This document shows positions 30,841 to 40,171 of a DNA stretch of 64,000 nt, piece by piece. The notes beneath the pieces were generated by a model. That model saw nothing but the letters and a program-made list of their open reading frames with translations, was not told the DNA's origin and ran no database searches. The stretch is from the NCBI RefSeq assembly GCF_000425945.1, contig NZ_AUEK01000003.1, forward strand, positions 558,001 to 622,000, given 5' to 3'. This DNA is from Candidatus Solirubrobacter pratensis. Its GTDB lineage: Bacteria > Actinomycetota > Thermoleophilia > Solirubrobacterales > Solirubrobacteraceae. Position 1 is the first letter of the stretch. Each line of letters begins with the position of its first letter. A program made the position numbers and the translations under genes.

Positions 30841-33800
30841 GTGAAACTGCTCTGTGGGCTCGCGTGCGCCGTCGCGTGCATGCTCGCCGCCGCGCCTGCC
30901 CGCGCCGCCGGTCAGGCGCTCGATCTCGAGCGCCTGACCGTCGCCGACGCGCAGGCGCAGATGGCCGCCGGCGAGCTGACGAGCGTTCAGCTCACGCGCG
31001 CGTACATCGACCGCATCGCCGCGGTCAACTCACGCGGCGTCGGGCTCAACGCCGTGCGGATGATCAATCCCGCCGCGCTCCAGGAGGCCGCGCAGCTCGA
31101 CCTCGAGCGCGCCACCGGCCACGTGCGCGGCCCGCTGCACGGCGTGCCCGTGCTCGTCAAGGACAACCTCGACGCCGCGGGGATCCCGACCACGGCCGGC
31201 TCGGTCGCGCTCGAGCACTCGGTCCCCGACCGCGACAGCACGGTCGTCGCGAAGCTGCGCGCCGCCGGCGCCGTCATCCTCGGCAAGACCAACCTGACCG
31301 AGTTCGCGAACTTCATGTCGTCCTCGGGCATGCCGAGCGGCTACTCCTCGCTCGGCGGCCAGGTCCTCAACCCGTACGACATCGACGCGACGCCCAGCGG
31401 CTCCTCGAGCGGGTCGGGCGCCGCCGCCGCTGCCGGCCTCGCGATGGTCACCATCGGGACCGAGACGTCGGGTTCGATCGTCAGCCCGTCCGCCGCTCAG
31501 GGCGACGTCGGGCTGCGGCCCACGATCGGCCTCGTCAGCCGCACCGGCATCGTGCCGATCTCGGCGACGCAGGACACCGCCGGCCCGATCACCCGCACGG
31601 TCGCGGACGCTGCTGCCGAGCTGCAGGCGATCGCCGGCAAGGACCCCGAAGACGCTGCCACGGCCGGCGCGCCGCCGGTGCCGGACTACCTCGCCGGGCT
31701 GACGACGACGGCGCTCCAGGGCAAGCGCATCGGCGTCATCGCCAACGCCAATGCGCAGTACCAGGCGGCGATCCAGGCCGTCCAGGCGCTCGGCGCGACC
31801 ACGGTGACGGTCGCCGCGCCGGCCGCGCCTGCGGCGCCCGACATCCTCACGCCTGAGTTCAAGCGCGATCTCAACGCCTACCTCGCGCGCCTGCCCGCGA
31901 GCGCGCCGATGAAGTCGCTCGCCGACATCATCGCCTACAACGCCGCGCACGCCGGCGAGGCGCTCAAGTTCGGCCAGGGCCAGCTCACCGCCAGCCAGGC
32001 GACCGACCTCACCGACCCGGCCCAGCAGGCGCAGTACCAGCTCGACCGCGACGCCAGCCGCAATCCCGCGCGGGCTGCGATCGACGCGACGCTCACGTCG
32101 AACGGCCTCGACGCGATCATGACGCCGTCAGGCACGCTGACCGGGCTCGGCGCCCGCGCCGGCTACCCGCAGCTCGTCGTCCCGGCGGGCTACAGCGCGA
32201 CCAATCGCACGCCCGTCGGCATCGCCTTCAACGGCACGGCCTACAGCGAGGCGAAGCTGCTCGCGTTCGGCTACGCGTACGAGCAGGCGACGAAGCTGCG
32301 CCGGCCCGTCTCCTTCATCAACCCCGCGGTCTGGCGCTGCATCCCCGGCGGCGCGTTCGGCCCGCGCTCGTGCGGTCCCGGCCGGGAGCTGCTCGACACG
32401 CTCGGGGCCGTCCCCGACCTTCCGTTCTCGCTCGAGACCGCGACGGTCGCCGACCTGCAGGCGCGCATGGCCGCCGGCAGCCTGAGCGCGGTGCAGCTTG
32501 CGAAGGCCTACCTGAAGCGGATCGCGCTCACCAACCGCGAGGGCCCGTCGCTGAACGCCGTCCGGTCGCTCAACCCCAAGGCGCTGCAGGAGGCCGCAGC
32601 GCTCGACGCCGAGCGCGCGGCGGGCCACGTCCGCGGCCCGCTGCACGGCATCCCCGTGATCGTCAAGGACAACCTCGACGCCGCGGGGCTCCCGACCACG
32701 GCGGGCAGCGTCGCGCTCGAGGACTCGATCCCCGACCGCGACTCGCCCGTGGTCGCCCGGCTGCGCGCCGCGGGCGCCGTGCTGCTCGGCAAGGCGAACC
32801 TGAGCGAGTTCGCCAACTTCCTCACGAACGGCATGCCGAGCGGCTACTCGTCGCTCGGCGGCCAGGTCCTCAACCCGACCGACGCCGACACCACGCCGAG
32901 CGGCTCGTCGTCCGGCTCCGGCGCGATCGCGGCGTCGGGCCTGGCGGCGATCACGATCGGCACCGAGACCTCGGGCTCGATCACGAGCCCGGCGGCGGCG
33001 CAGGGCATCGTCGGGCTGCGGCCGACGATCGGCCTCGTCAGCCGGACCGGCATCGTGCCGATCTCCGCTACGCAGGACACCGCCGGGCCGATGACCCGCA
33101 CCGTGGCCGACGCGGCGGCAGAGCTGGCCGCGATCGCCGGCAAGGACCCGGAGGATCCGGAGACGGCGGGGCAGCCGCCGGTCCCCGACTACCTCGCCGC
33201 GCTCTCGGCCGACGCGCTGCGCGGCCGGCGCATCGGCGTCATCAGCAGCTCCAACGCGCAGTACCAGGCGGCCGTCCAGGCGATCCAGTCGCTCGGCGCC
33301 ACGACCGTGACGGTGAGCACCCCGTCGAGCAGCGCGCCCGACATCCTCACGCCGGAGTTCAAGCGTGACCTGAACGCGTACCTCGGGAGGCTCCCCGCGA
33401 GCGCACCGATGAAGTCGCTCGCCGACATCATCGCCTACAACGACGCGCACGCGCAGGAGGCGCTCAAGTACGGCGAGACACAGCTGCTCGCCAGCCAGGC
33501 GACCGACCTGACCGACCCCGCGCAGCTCGCGACCTACACGGCCAATCGCGCCGCGTCGCGCGGCAACGCCCGCACGGCGATCGACAACGTGCTGGCGCAG
33601 AACGACGTCGAGGCGATCATGACGCCCGCGGCGACCCTGACGGCGATCGGCGCCCGCGCCGGCTACCCGCAGCTCGTCGTCCCGGCCGGCTACAGCGCGA
33701 CGACGCGCAACCCCGTGGGGATCGCATTCAACGGCACGGCCTACAGCGAGGCCAAGCTGCTCGCGTTCGGCTACGCGTACGAGCAGGCGACGAAGCTGCG

Positions 33801-34272
33801 CCGCCCGCCGAGCGAGACGAACCCGAGCCTGTGGCGCTGCGTGCCGGGCAACGCGTACGTCGTCGCGCGCGGGGCCTGCGCGCCCGGCGAGCCGGCCAAC
33901 GCGGACGTCGTCGCCGCGCCGGTCGGCGGCACGGTCCCCGCGACGCTCTCGCTCTCGCTCGGCGCGCCGGCGAGCTTCGGCGCGTTCGCGCCCGGCCGCG
34001 ACGCGGAGTACACGGCCGCCACGACCGCGACCGTCATCTCCACCGCGGGCGACGCGGCGCTCGGCGTCTCCGACCCCGGCCACCTCGCCAACGGCCCGTT
34101 CTCGCTGCCCGACCCGCTGCGCGTCGAGCTGTCGAAGACGGCGTGGACCGCGCCGGTCTCCAACGATCACGTCGCGATCACGTTCCGCCAGCACATCGGC
34201 GCGACCGACGCGCTGCGAACCGGGAGCTACGCGAGGACGGTGACGTTCACGCTGTCGACCTCGAGGCCCTGA
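30841..34272 (+). CDS. Secreted double amidase (two amidase-signature domains in one chain)
   Basis: An 1143-residue protein with a signal peptide (residues 1-22, ending ARA). Two amidase-signature domains follow, about residues 25-520 and 525-1020. Each has the catalytic Lys (K107 and K609 in VKDNLDAAG), the cis-Ser stretch SGSSSGSGA and the nucleophile region [10 protein letters not shown]-terminal beta domain of about 120 residues completes it. The two halves are near-repeats about 1.5 kb apart, a recent in-frame tandem duplication. Amidases of this family hydrolyse amide bonds in small molecules or peptides; export suggests scavenging. Its end overlaps pdxA by 26 nt. Confidence 0.88.
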   Translation: MKLLCGLACAVACMLAAAPARAAGQALDLERLTVADAQAQMAAGELTSVQLTRAYIDRIAAVNSRGVGLNAVRMINPAALQEAAQLDLERATGHVRGPLHGVPVLVKDNLDAAGIPTTAGSVALEHSVPDRDSTVVAKLRAAGAVILGKTNLTEFANFMSSSGMPSGYSSLGGQVLNPYDIDATPSGSSSGSGAAAAAGLAMVTIGTETSGSIVSPSAAQGDVGLRPTIGLVSRTGIVPISATQDTAGPITRTVADAAAELQAIAGKDPEDAATAGAPPVPDYLAGLTTTALQGKRIGVIANANAQYQAAIQAVQALGATTVTVAAPAAPAAPDILTPEFKRDLNAYLARLPASAPMKSLADIIAYNAAHAGEALKFGQGQLTASQATDLTDPAQQAQYQLDRDASRNPARAAIDATLTSNGLDAIMTPSGTLTGLGARAGYPQLVVPAGYSATNRTPVGIAFNGTAYSEAKLLAFGYAYEQATKLRRPVSFINPAVWRCIPGGAFGPRSCGPGRELLDTLGAVPDLPFSLETATVADLQARMAAGSLSAVQLAKAYLKRIALTNREGPSLNAVRSLNPKALQEAAALDAERAAGHVRGPLHGIPVIVKDNLDAAGLPTTAGSVALEDSIPDRDSPVVARLRAAGAVLLGKANLSEFANFLTNGMPSGYSSLGGQVLNPTDADTTPSGSSSGSGAIAASGLAAITIGTETSGSITSPAAAQGIVGLRPTIGLVSRTGIVPISATQDTAGPMTRTVADAAAELAAIAGKDPEDPETAGQPPVPDYLAALSADALRGRRIGVISSSNAQYQAAVQAIQSLGATTVTVSTPSSSAPDILTPEFKRDLNAYLGRLPASAPMKSLADIIAYNDAHAQEALKYGETQLLASQATDLTDPAQLATYTANRAASRGNARTAIDNVLAQNDVEAIMTPAATLTAIGARAGYPQLVVPAGYSATTRNPVGIAFNGTAYSEAKLLAFGYAYEQATKLRRPPSETNPSLWRCVPGNAYVVARGACAPGEPANADVVAAPVGGTVPATLSLSLGAPASFGAFAPGRDAEYTAATTATVISTAGDAALGVSDPGHLANGPFSLPDPLRVELSKTAWTAPVSNDHVAITFRQHIGATDALRTGSYARTVTFTLSTSRP

Positions 34273-35257
34273 GCGCGGCGAGCTCGGCTCCCACGCGCAA
34301 CGCGTTCACCTGGCCGCGGGCGTCCGCCGTCCACGTCCCGGCCAGGTCGAACGCGGTGCCGTGGTCGACCGAGGTGCGGATCACCGGCAGCCCCAGCGTC
34401 GCGCTGACCGTCCCGAAGAAGTCGAGCGTCTTGGACGCGATGTGCCCCTGGTCGTGGAACAGCGAGATGACGCCGTCGGAGCGGCCCTCGTGGCCCTGGT
34501 GGAAGACCGCGTCGGCGGGCACCGGGCCGGACACGCGGATGCCGTCCGCGCGCGCCTGCTCGACCGCCGGGCGCAGCACCTCGATCTCCTCGTCGCCCAT
34601 CATCCCGCCCTCGCCCGCGTGCGGGTTCAGCGCGGCGAGCGCGACGTGCGGATCCTCGACGCCGAGCTCGCGCAGCAGCCCGTCGACGCGCACGATCCCG
34701 TCGTGCACGCGCTCGACGGTCAGCGCGTCGATCGCGTCGCGCAGCGACAGGTGGCGGGTGAGGAAGAAGATCCGCAGCTTGCCGACGACGAACATCGTGA
34801 AGACGCCGCCGGGGTCGGCGCCGAGCAGGTCGGCGAGCAGCTCCGTGTGACCCGGGAACCGCATTCCCCCCGCGCGCGCCGCCTCCTTGTTGATCGGCCC
34901 GGTGACGATGCCGTCGACCGCGCCCTCGCGCGCCAGCGCGCACGCTCGCTCGATCCAGTCCAGCGCGGCGCGCCCGTGCGCGGCGTCGATCTCGCCGAAG
35001 CGCGCCTCGGCCAGGTCGCCGGCGTCGATCAGGTCGATCGTGCCGCGCTCGCCGCGCGCGCCGGCGGGCGCGTCCACCACCCGCACCGCGAGCTCCAGCT
35101 GCGCACCATCGATCACCTGCTCGAGCACGCCGCGCGAGCCGATCGCAACCGGCTTGAGCAGGTCGTAGGCGGAGCCCTCGGCGAGCGCCTTGGCCATGAT
35201 CTCGGGGCCGATCCCGGCGGGATCGCCGAGCGTCAGCGCGAGCGTGGGGCGGTCCAT
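34247..35257 (-). CDS. pdxA: PdxA-type 4-phospho-D-threonate/erythronate dehydrogenase
   Basis: A 336-residue NAD-dependent dehydrogenase of the PdxA family. Motifs: LTLGDPAGIGPEI at the start, VTGPINKEAARAGG, FPGHTELLADLLG, LNPHAGEGGMMGDEE, and TSVDHGTAFDLAG, which include the divalent metal His residues. Classical PdxA makes vitamin B6, but PdxA2 versions next to a four-carbon acid sugar kinase oxidise 4-phospho-threonate or -erythronate in catabolism. The kinase gene directly upstream (1 nt gap) strongly favours the catabolic version. Confidence 0.9.
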   Translation of the reverse strand: MDRPTLALTLGDPAGIGPEIMAKALAEGSAYDLLKPVAIGSRGVLEQVIDGAQLELAVRVVDAPAGARGERGTIDLIDAGDLAEARFGEIDAAHGRAALDWIERACALAREGAVDGIVTGPINKEAARAGGMRFPGHTELLADLLGADPGGVFTMFVVGKLRIFFLTRHLSLRDAIDALTVERVHDGIVRVDGLLRELGVEDPHVALAALNPHAGEGGMMGDEEIEVLRPAVEQARADGIRVSGPVPADAVFHQGHEGRSDGVISLFHDQGHIASKTLDFFGTVSATLGLPVIRTSVDHGTAFDLAGTWTADARGQVNALRVGAELAALRASRSTA

Positions 35258-35258
35258 T

Positions 35259-36278
35259 TCAGGTCTCCTTCCAGAGGTCGTCCACCAGCGCGGCGAGCGT
35301 ACCGTCGGTACCGATCAGGCCGCCCTTGGTGATGACGGACAGGCCCGACCAGGGACCGCCTGCGACGGTACCGCGCGCGCACAGCGGCACCACCTCGCCG
35401 GCGACCGCGAGCCGCGGTGCGTCCAGCGCGTCGACCAGGCGCGAGGCCATGTGGCCGCCGCTGGCGACGATCCCGCGGCAGCGCTCGCCGCGCGCGTGGG
35501 CCGCCTCGAGCAGCGCGGCCGCCTCGTCGGCGGCGCGGTCGGCCAGGGCGGGATCGCGGCGCCGGTCGTCGGGCGTCGAGCCGAGGATCGTCTGCACGAC
35601 GCGCGTGCGCGCGTCGCCGCGCTCGTTCAGCCGCGCCAGCTGGCGGTGGTTGAGCTCGGTGTTGGACCCGAGCACGACGAGCACGAACTCCCCGCGCGAG
35701 CGCGGGTGGTACTTCAGCCAACCGCCGGGCGAGGCCGTCACGACGCCGAGCCCGTCGACCGCCTGGGCCGTCGCGCGCAGGTCGTCCTCGCTCTCGCCGT
35801 CGACCACCAGGCGCGTGGCGCCCGCGTCGAGGCGCGCGCGAAGCGCCTCGGGCCGCACGACCTCCGCGGCCGCGCCGAACAGGCGCTCCGCCACGTCCAC
35901 GCCGGCCTGCACGCCGCCGGTGCACACGCGCCCCGCCGCCGGGAACGCCGGTACGGCGACGACGGGCGCGTCGCGCAGGTCAGCGCCCTCCAGCAGGCCG
36001 GACAGCTCCTCGGCGGGCGCGCCGCGCAGCGTCGAGTCGATCCGCTGCTCGAAGCGCGCGCAGCCGAGCTCGCGCAGCCGGGCCGCCCAGGTCGCGGCGG
36101 TGCGGCGCGGGCCGAGCGGCGAATCGCGGGTGCGCATGTCCACCACCGCCGCGCGCGGCGGCTCGCGCAGGTCGCCGGGGCGCCAGACGACGACGGGATC
36201 GAGGCCGCCCGCCTTCAGGCGGGCGGCCGAGCCGAGCGCGCCGGTGAGGTCGTCGGCCAGGACCCCGATCGCGGTCAC
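35259..36278 (-). CDS. Four-carbon acid sugar kinase (DUF1537 family)
   Basis: A 339-residue kinase. The N-terminal domain has GVLADDLTGALGSAARL, with DDLTG as the substrate-binding signature, and KYHPRSRGEFVLVVLGSN; the C-terminal nucleotide-binding domain has GIVASGGHMASRLVDAL and SGLSVITKGGLIG. The family phosphorylates threonate, erythronate and related acids at O4. A GTG start overlaps the MFS stop by 4 nt. The operon MFS, kinase, PdxA gives import, phosphorylation and oxidation of a four-carbon sugar acid. Confidence 0.9.
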   Translation of the reverse strand: MTAIGVLADDLTGALGSAARLKAGGLDPVVVWRPGDLREPPRAAVVDMRTRDSPLGPRRTAATWAARLRELGCARFEQRIDSTLRGAPAEELSGLLEGADLRDAPVVAVPAFPAAGRVCTGGVQAGVDVAERLFGAAAEVVRPEALRARLDAGATRLVVDGESEDDLRATAQAVDGLGVVTASPGGWLKYHPRSRGEFVLVVLGSNTELNHRQLARLNERGDARTRVVQTILGSTPDDRRRDPALADRAADEAAALLEAAHARGERCRGIVASGGHMASRLVDALDAPRLAVAGEVVPLCARGTVAGGPWSGLSVITKGGLIGTDGTLAALVDDLWKET

Positions 36279-37627
36279 CTGACGAGCTGCGCGTCCCTCG
36301 CCGTCTCGGTGCGCGTGAAGCGGCCGGTGCGCTCGCGCGGGGCGTGCTCCGCCGCCGGGTCGTGCGCGACGCGCGTCGCGACGACCGAGCCGATCGCCAG
36401 GATCGCGGCGAGCGTGAGCAGGCCGCCGTCGGTCGACCCGGTGGCGTCCTTGACGAGGCCGACCAGGTACGGGCCGCCGAACCCGCCGAGGTTGCCGATC
36501 GAGTTGATCATCGCGATGCCCGCGGCCGCGGCGGTGCCGCCGAGCAGCGCCGCCGGCATCGTCCAGAAGACGCCGTGCACGCCGAGCAGGAAGAACAGCC
36601 CGACGGCGAGCGCGCCGACCGCCGCGACCGGCGACACGATCGTGCTGATCGCGAAGGCGGCCGCGGCGAGCGCGAGGCATGCCGCGACGTGGAGCTTGCG
36701 CTCGCCGGTGCGATCGGAGTGGCGCGGGATCACGACCATGCCGACGATCGCGATCGCGTACGGGATCGCCGTCACGAAGCCCTTGCCGACGTCGCTCAGC
36801 CCGTTGACCTTGTCGACGATCTCGCCGACCCAGAACGACAGGCCGTAGACGTTGATCACCATCGTGAAGTACAGGAGCGCGAACACGAGCAGGCGGCGGT
36901 CGCGCAGCACCTGGGTGAGCGGAGCGTGCTCGCGCGCATCGTCCTCGCCGTCGAGCCGCATGCGCAGCCAGTCACGCTCGTCCTGCTCGAGCCAGCCCGC
37001 CTGCTCCGGCCCGTCGGGCAGCTTCCAGAACACGAGGACGCCGCCGACGATCGCGGGGATCGCCTCCAGCACGAACAGCCACTGCCAGTCCTTGAGCCCG
37101 GCGACGCCGTCGAACACGGACATGATGCCGCCGGAGATCGGCGCGCCGATCGCGTAGGAGATTGCGATCGCCGACATGAACAGGCCGACCGCGCGGGCGC
37201 GCTCGCGCGCCGGGAACCAGTACGACAGGTACAGGATCATGCCGGGGAAGAAGCCGGCCTCGGCCATGCCGAGGAGGAACCGGACGACGTAGAAGCTCGC
37301 GGCGCTCGACACGAACATCGTGCAGGCCGAGATCAGCCCCCAGGTGATCATGATCCGCGCCATCCACTTCCGCGCGCCGAAGCGGTGGAGCGCAAGGTTG
37401 CTCGGCACCTCCAGCAGGAAGTAGCCGATGAAGAAGATGCCGGCGCCCAGGCCGTAGACGGCGCCGGAGAAGCCGAGGTCCGCCTCCAGCTTGTCCTGCG
37501 CGAACGTCACGTTCACGCGGTCGAGGTAGGCGACGATGTAGAGGACCAGCAGCGCCGGGATCAGCCTCGTGACCACCTTGCGCATGGTCCGCGTCTGCAG
37601 ATCGGTTGTGAGCGTCTCTCCTCCCAT
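36275..37627 (-). CDS. MFS transporter, anion:cation symporter family
   Basis: A 450-residue MFS protein with 12 helices, of the ACS (phthalate/glucarate/hexuronate) type. Signatures: LLVLYIVAYLDRVNVTFAQ in helix 1, EVPSNLALHRFGARKWMAR, FLLGMAEAGFFPGMILYLSY, and a central loop of about 50 residues. It imports organic acids with protons or sodium. It is the first gene of the operon with the sugar acid kinase and PdxA-like enzyme. The start at 37627 is likely but an internal ATG 14 codons later is possible. It diverges over 45 nt from the dehydratase gene. Confidence 0.88.
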   Translation of the reverse strand: MGGETLTTDLQTRTMRKVVTRLIPALLVLYIVAYLDRVNVTFAQDKLEADLGFSGAVYGLGAGIFFIGYFLLEVPSNLALHRFGARKWMARIMITWGLISACTMFVSSAASFYVVRFLLGMAEAGFFPGMILYLSYWFPARERARAVGLFMSAIAISYAIGAPISGGIMSVFDGVAGLKDWQWLFVLEAIPAIVGGVLVFWKLPDGPEQAGWLEQDERDWLRMRLDGEDDAREHAPLTQVLRDRRLLVFALLYFTMVINVYGLSFWVGEIVDKVNGLSDVGKGFVTAIPYAIAIVGMVVIPRHSDRTGERKLHVAACLALAAAAFAISTIVSPVAAVGALAVGLFFLLGVHGVFWTMPAALLGGTAAAAGIAMINSIGNLGGFGGPYLVGLVKDATGSTDGGLLTLAAILAIGSVVATRVAHDPAAEHAPRERTGRFTRTETARDAQLVR

Positions 37628-37672
37628 GCCAAAAGGGTGCCCTCGAGGCGCCGTCTGAAACGATTGCCGGCG

Positions 37673-38944
37673 ATGAGGATCACCGGTGTGCATACCGCCG
37701 TCGTCGAGGCGAACTACGACTGGACCTTCGTGCGGATCGACGCGGGCGAGGAGCTCTCCGGCCTCGGAGAATGCTTCACCGCGCCGGGCCTGACCGGCAT
37801 CGTCCGCGACCTCGCGCCGCTGCTGATCGGCGAGGATCCGCGCGACGTCGACCGTCTGTGGAGCAAGCTGCGCTGGGGGGCGTCCGGCGCCGGCTCGCCC
37901 GGGGGCATCGTCTACAACGCGATCTCCGGCATCGAGGCCGCGCTGTGGGATCTCGTCGGCAAGGCCTACGGCGTGCCGATCCACCGCCTGCTCGGAGGTC
38001 GCTTCCGTGACAGCGTGCGTATCTATGCGGACTGCCACGCGGGCGAGGCGCTGCACTCGATGGACGCCACCATGGTGCCGCGCCCGGCGCGCTGGGCGCA
38101 GGAGCCGCCGGAGGCGATCGCCGCCGGCACGCTGCGCAACCCCGAGCACGGGCGCGCGTACGCGAAGGCGGCGCCGGACGAGTTCTTCACGGCCGAGATG
38201 TACGCGGCGCGGGCGCGCCAGGTCGTCGACGAGCTCGGCTTCAGCGCGCTGAAGTTCGACCTCGACGTGCCGACGCCGTACCAGCAGGACACGGCCTCGG
38301 GCACGCTCACCCGGGCGGAGATCGGGGCGATGGTGGAGCTCGCGGCGGCCGTGATCGAGGCGGTCGGCCCGGAGGTGGACGTCGCGTTCGACTGCCACTG
38401 GCGCTACCAGGTCGCCGACGCGCAGCGGCTCGCGCACGAGCTCGAGCCGCTCGGGCTGCTGTGGCTCGAGGACCCCGTCCCGCCGGAGAACGCGGCGGCG
38501 CTGCGCCGCGTGACGGAGTCGACCACGACGCCGATCGCGACCGGCGAGAACGGCTACCTGCGCCACGGCTTCCGCGAGGCGTTCGAGACCGGCGCGATCT
38601 CGATCGCCGCGCCGGACTTCCAGAAGACCGGCGGGCTGCTCGAGGCGCGCCGGATCGCCGACTTCGCCGACACGCACTACATCTCGCTCGCGCCGCACTG
38701 CATCGCGAGCCCGATCGGCACGGTCGCGTCCGCGCACGTCGCCGCGGCGATCCCCAACTTCCTCGCACTGGAGTGGCATGGCATGAGCGTCCCGTTCTGG
38801 GAGGACCTGGCGGTGGGCTTCGACGGGCCCGTGATCTCCGGCGGGCGCATCCAGGTGCCCGAGGCGCCGGGGCTCGGCGTGGAGCTCAACCTGGACGTGG
38901 CGCGCGAGTACGCGCGCGAGAACGAGCCCTTCTTCGACGAGTGA
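37673..38944 (+). CDS. Enolase-superfamily dehydratase/racemase (MR/MLE type)
   Basis: A 423-residue enzyme. The N-terminal capping domain (about 1-120) is followed by a TIM barrel with metal ligands in DVAFDCHWRY (D), LEDPVPPEN (E) and TGENGY (E). ALKFDLD supplies the barrel Lys, and LAPHCIASPIG supplies a His as in acid sugar dehydratases. Members dehydrate sugar acids or racemise hydroxy acids. It diverges from the sugar acid import operon and overlaps the reductase gene by 1 nt, suggesting one catabolic pathway. The exact substrate is unknown. Confidence 0.85.
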   Translation: MRITGVHTAVVEANYDWTFVRIDAGEELSGLGECFTAPGLTGIVRDLAPLLIGEDPRDVDRLWSKLRWGASGAGSPGGIVYNAISGIEAALWDLVGKAYGVPIHRLLGGRFRDSVRIYADCHAGEALHSMDATMVPRPARWAQEPPEAIAAGTLRNPEHGRAYAKAAPDEFFTAEMYAARARQVVDELGFSALKFDLDVPTPYQQDTASGTLTRAEIGAMVELAAAVIEAVGPEVDVAFDCHWRYQVADAQRLAHELEPLGLLWLEDPVPPENAAALRRVTESTTTPIATGENGYLRHGFREAFETGAISIAAPDFQKTGGLLEARRIADFADTHYISLAPHCIASPIGTVASAHVAAAIPNFLALEWHGMSVPFWEDLAVGFDGPVISGGRIQVPEAPGLGVELNLDVAREYARENEPFFDE

Positions 38945-39888
38945 TGCGCGCCGCGGTCTATCGCGCCGACGGCGTGCTCTCGGTCGAGGAGGTCGAGACC
39001 CCGTCCCCCGGCCCGGGCGAGGTGCGCGTGAAGGTGACGGTGTCGGGCGTGAACCCGACGGACTGGAAGTCGCGCGGCTCGGGCGCCGAGTTCCAGGTGC
39101 CCAACCAGGACGGCGCGGGCGTGATCGAGTCCGTCGGCGAGGGGGTAGATCCCGGCCGGGTCGGCGAGCGCGTGTGGCTCTACCTCGCGGCCTATCAGCG
39201 GCCGTGGGGGACGGCGGCGGAGTACACCGTCGTCCCGGCCGAGCAGGCGGTGCCGCTCACGGCGCCGGACGACCTCGGCGCGTCGCTGGGCGTCCCGGCG
39301 CTGACGGCGCACTTCTGCCTGCTCGCGGACGGCCCGGTCGAAGGGCGCACGGTGCTCGTCCCCGGCGGCGCCGGCGCGGTGGGCCACGCGGCGATCGAGC
39401 TCGGCAAGTGGGCCGGCGCACGGGTGATCAGCACGGTGTCCTCCGAGGAGAAGGCCGAGCTGGCGCGCTCGGCCGGCGCCGACGCGGTCGTCAACTACCA
39501 CGATGACGACGCGGCCGAGCAGATCCGCGCGGCCGCGCCGGACGGCGTCGACCGCGTGGTGGAGGTGGCGCTCGACGCCAACCTCGCGCTCGACCTCGAC
39601 GTGGTCGCGCCGCACGCGGTCATCACCAGCTACGCGGCCTCGCCCGACACGGAGGCGGTCGTGCCCGTGCGGCGGCTGATGGGGCCGGGGATCGTGCTGC
39701 GCTTCATGCTGCTCTACACGATCCCGCGGGACGCGCTTCGCGCCGCGGTGCAGGACGTCGGCCGGGCCGTGGATGTGGACGCGCTGACAACGTTGCCGGT
39801 GCACCGCTTCCCGTTGGATCGCGTCGCTGACGCGCACGACGCCGTCGAGGGCGGCGCGGTCGGGAAAGTCGTCATCGACATCCCCTGA
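38944..39888 (+). CDS. NADPH:quinone oxidoreductase-like protein (MDR family)
   Basis: A 314-residue medium-chain dehydrogenase without the zinc Cys ligands. GroES-like half: MRAAVYRADGVLSVEEVETP, VSGVNPTDWKSRG. Rossmann half: LVPGGAGAVGHAAIELGKW, which binds NADPH, and GADAVVNYHDD. The family reduces quinones or enones. The TGATG junction with the dehydratase gene implies coupled translation, so it may act on an alpha,beta-unsaturated product of that pathway (inference). Confidence 0.85.
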   Translation: MRAAVYRADGVLSVEEVETPSPGPGEVRVKVTVSGVNPTDWKSRGSGAEFQVPNQDGAGVIESVGEGVDPGRVGERVWLYLAAYQRPWGTAAEYTVVPAEQAVPLTAPDDLGASLGVPALTAHFCLLADGPVEGRTVLVPGGAGAVGHAAIELGKWAGARVISTVSSEEKAELARSAGADAVVNYHDDDAAEQIRAAAPDGVDRVVEVALDANLALDLDVVAPHAVITSYAASPDTEAVVPVRRLMGPGIVLRFMLLYTIPRDALRAAVQDVGRAVDVDALTTLPVHRFPLDRVADAHDAVEGGAVGKVVIDIP

Positions 39889-39910
39889 ACGGCTTTGTAG
39901 GGTCGGGGGC

Positions 39911-40168
39911 ATGACGGAGCGGGAGCACGAGGAAGTCGCCGTCGCGCGGGAGCGGCGGCGCGAGCCGGAGCCGGCGCCGCCGGTGCGGGCAGGATCGCTC
40001 GAGTGGGCCTCGGCGGTCGGCAGCCAGGCGGTCGCGCGGCTGGCGCGCGAGCGGATGGTCGCGCGCGAGGCGGTCGAGGAGGAGGAGCCGGAGGCCGAAG
40101 GCGCGGAGGCGCCGCCCCAGGCCATCCTCGAGGAGGACGAGCTGCCCGAGGACGAGCTGTCCGAGTAG
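39911..40168 (+). CDS. Small eCIS-tagged protein
   Basis: An 85-residue protein. Residues 28-48 (SLEWASAVGSQAVARLARER) resemble the short helical tag EW-x-x-x-VGN-x-AV-x-R-L-A-R that marks proteins encoded near extracellular contractile injection systems. The rest is charged: Arg-rich and Pro-rich at the start, almost only Glu, Ala and Pro at the end. No enzymatic domain. It immediately precedes the 1235-residue tagged protein, so it may be an adaptor or chaperone. Confidence 0.6.
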   Translation: MTEREHEEVAVARERRREPEPAPPVRAGSLEWASAVGSQAVARLARERMVAREAVEEEEPEAEGAEAPPQAILEEDELPEDELSE

Positions 40169-40171
40169 GGC

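Noticed and set aside
34247..35257. Reading this PdxA as the vitamin B6 biosynthetic enzyme
   Set aside because: The adjacent four-carbon acid sugar kinase and acid importer match the catabolic PdxA2 context better. Not excluded by sequence alone.
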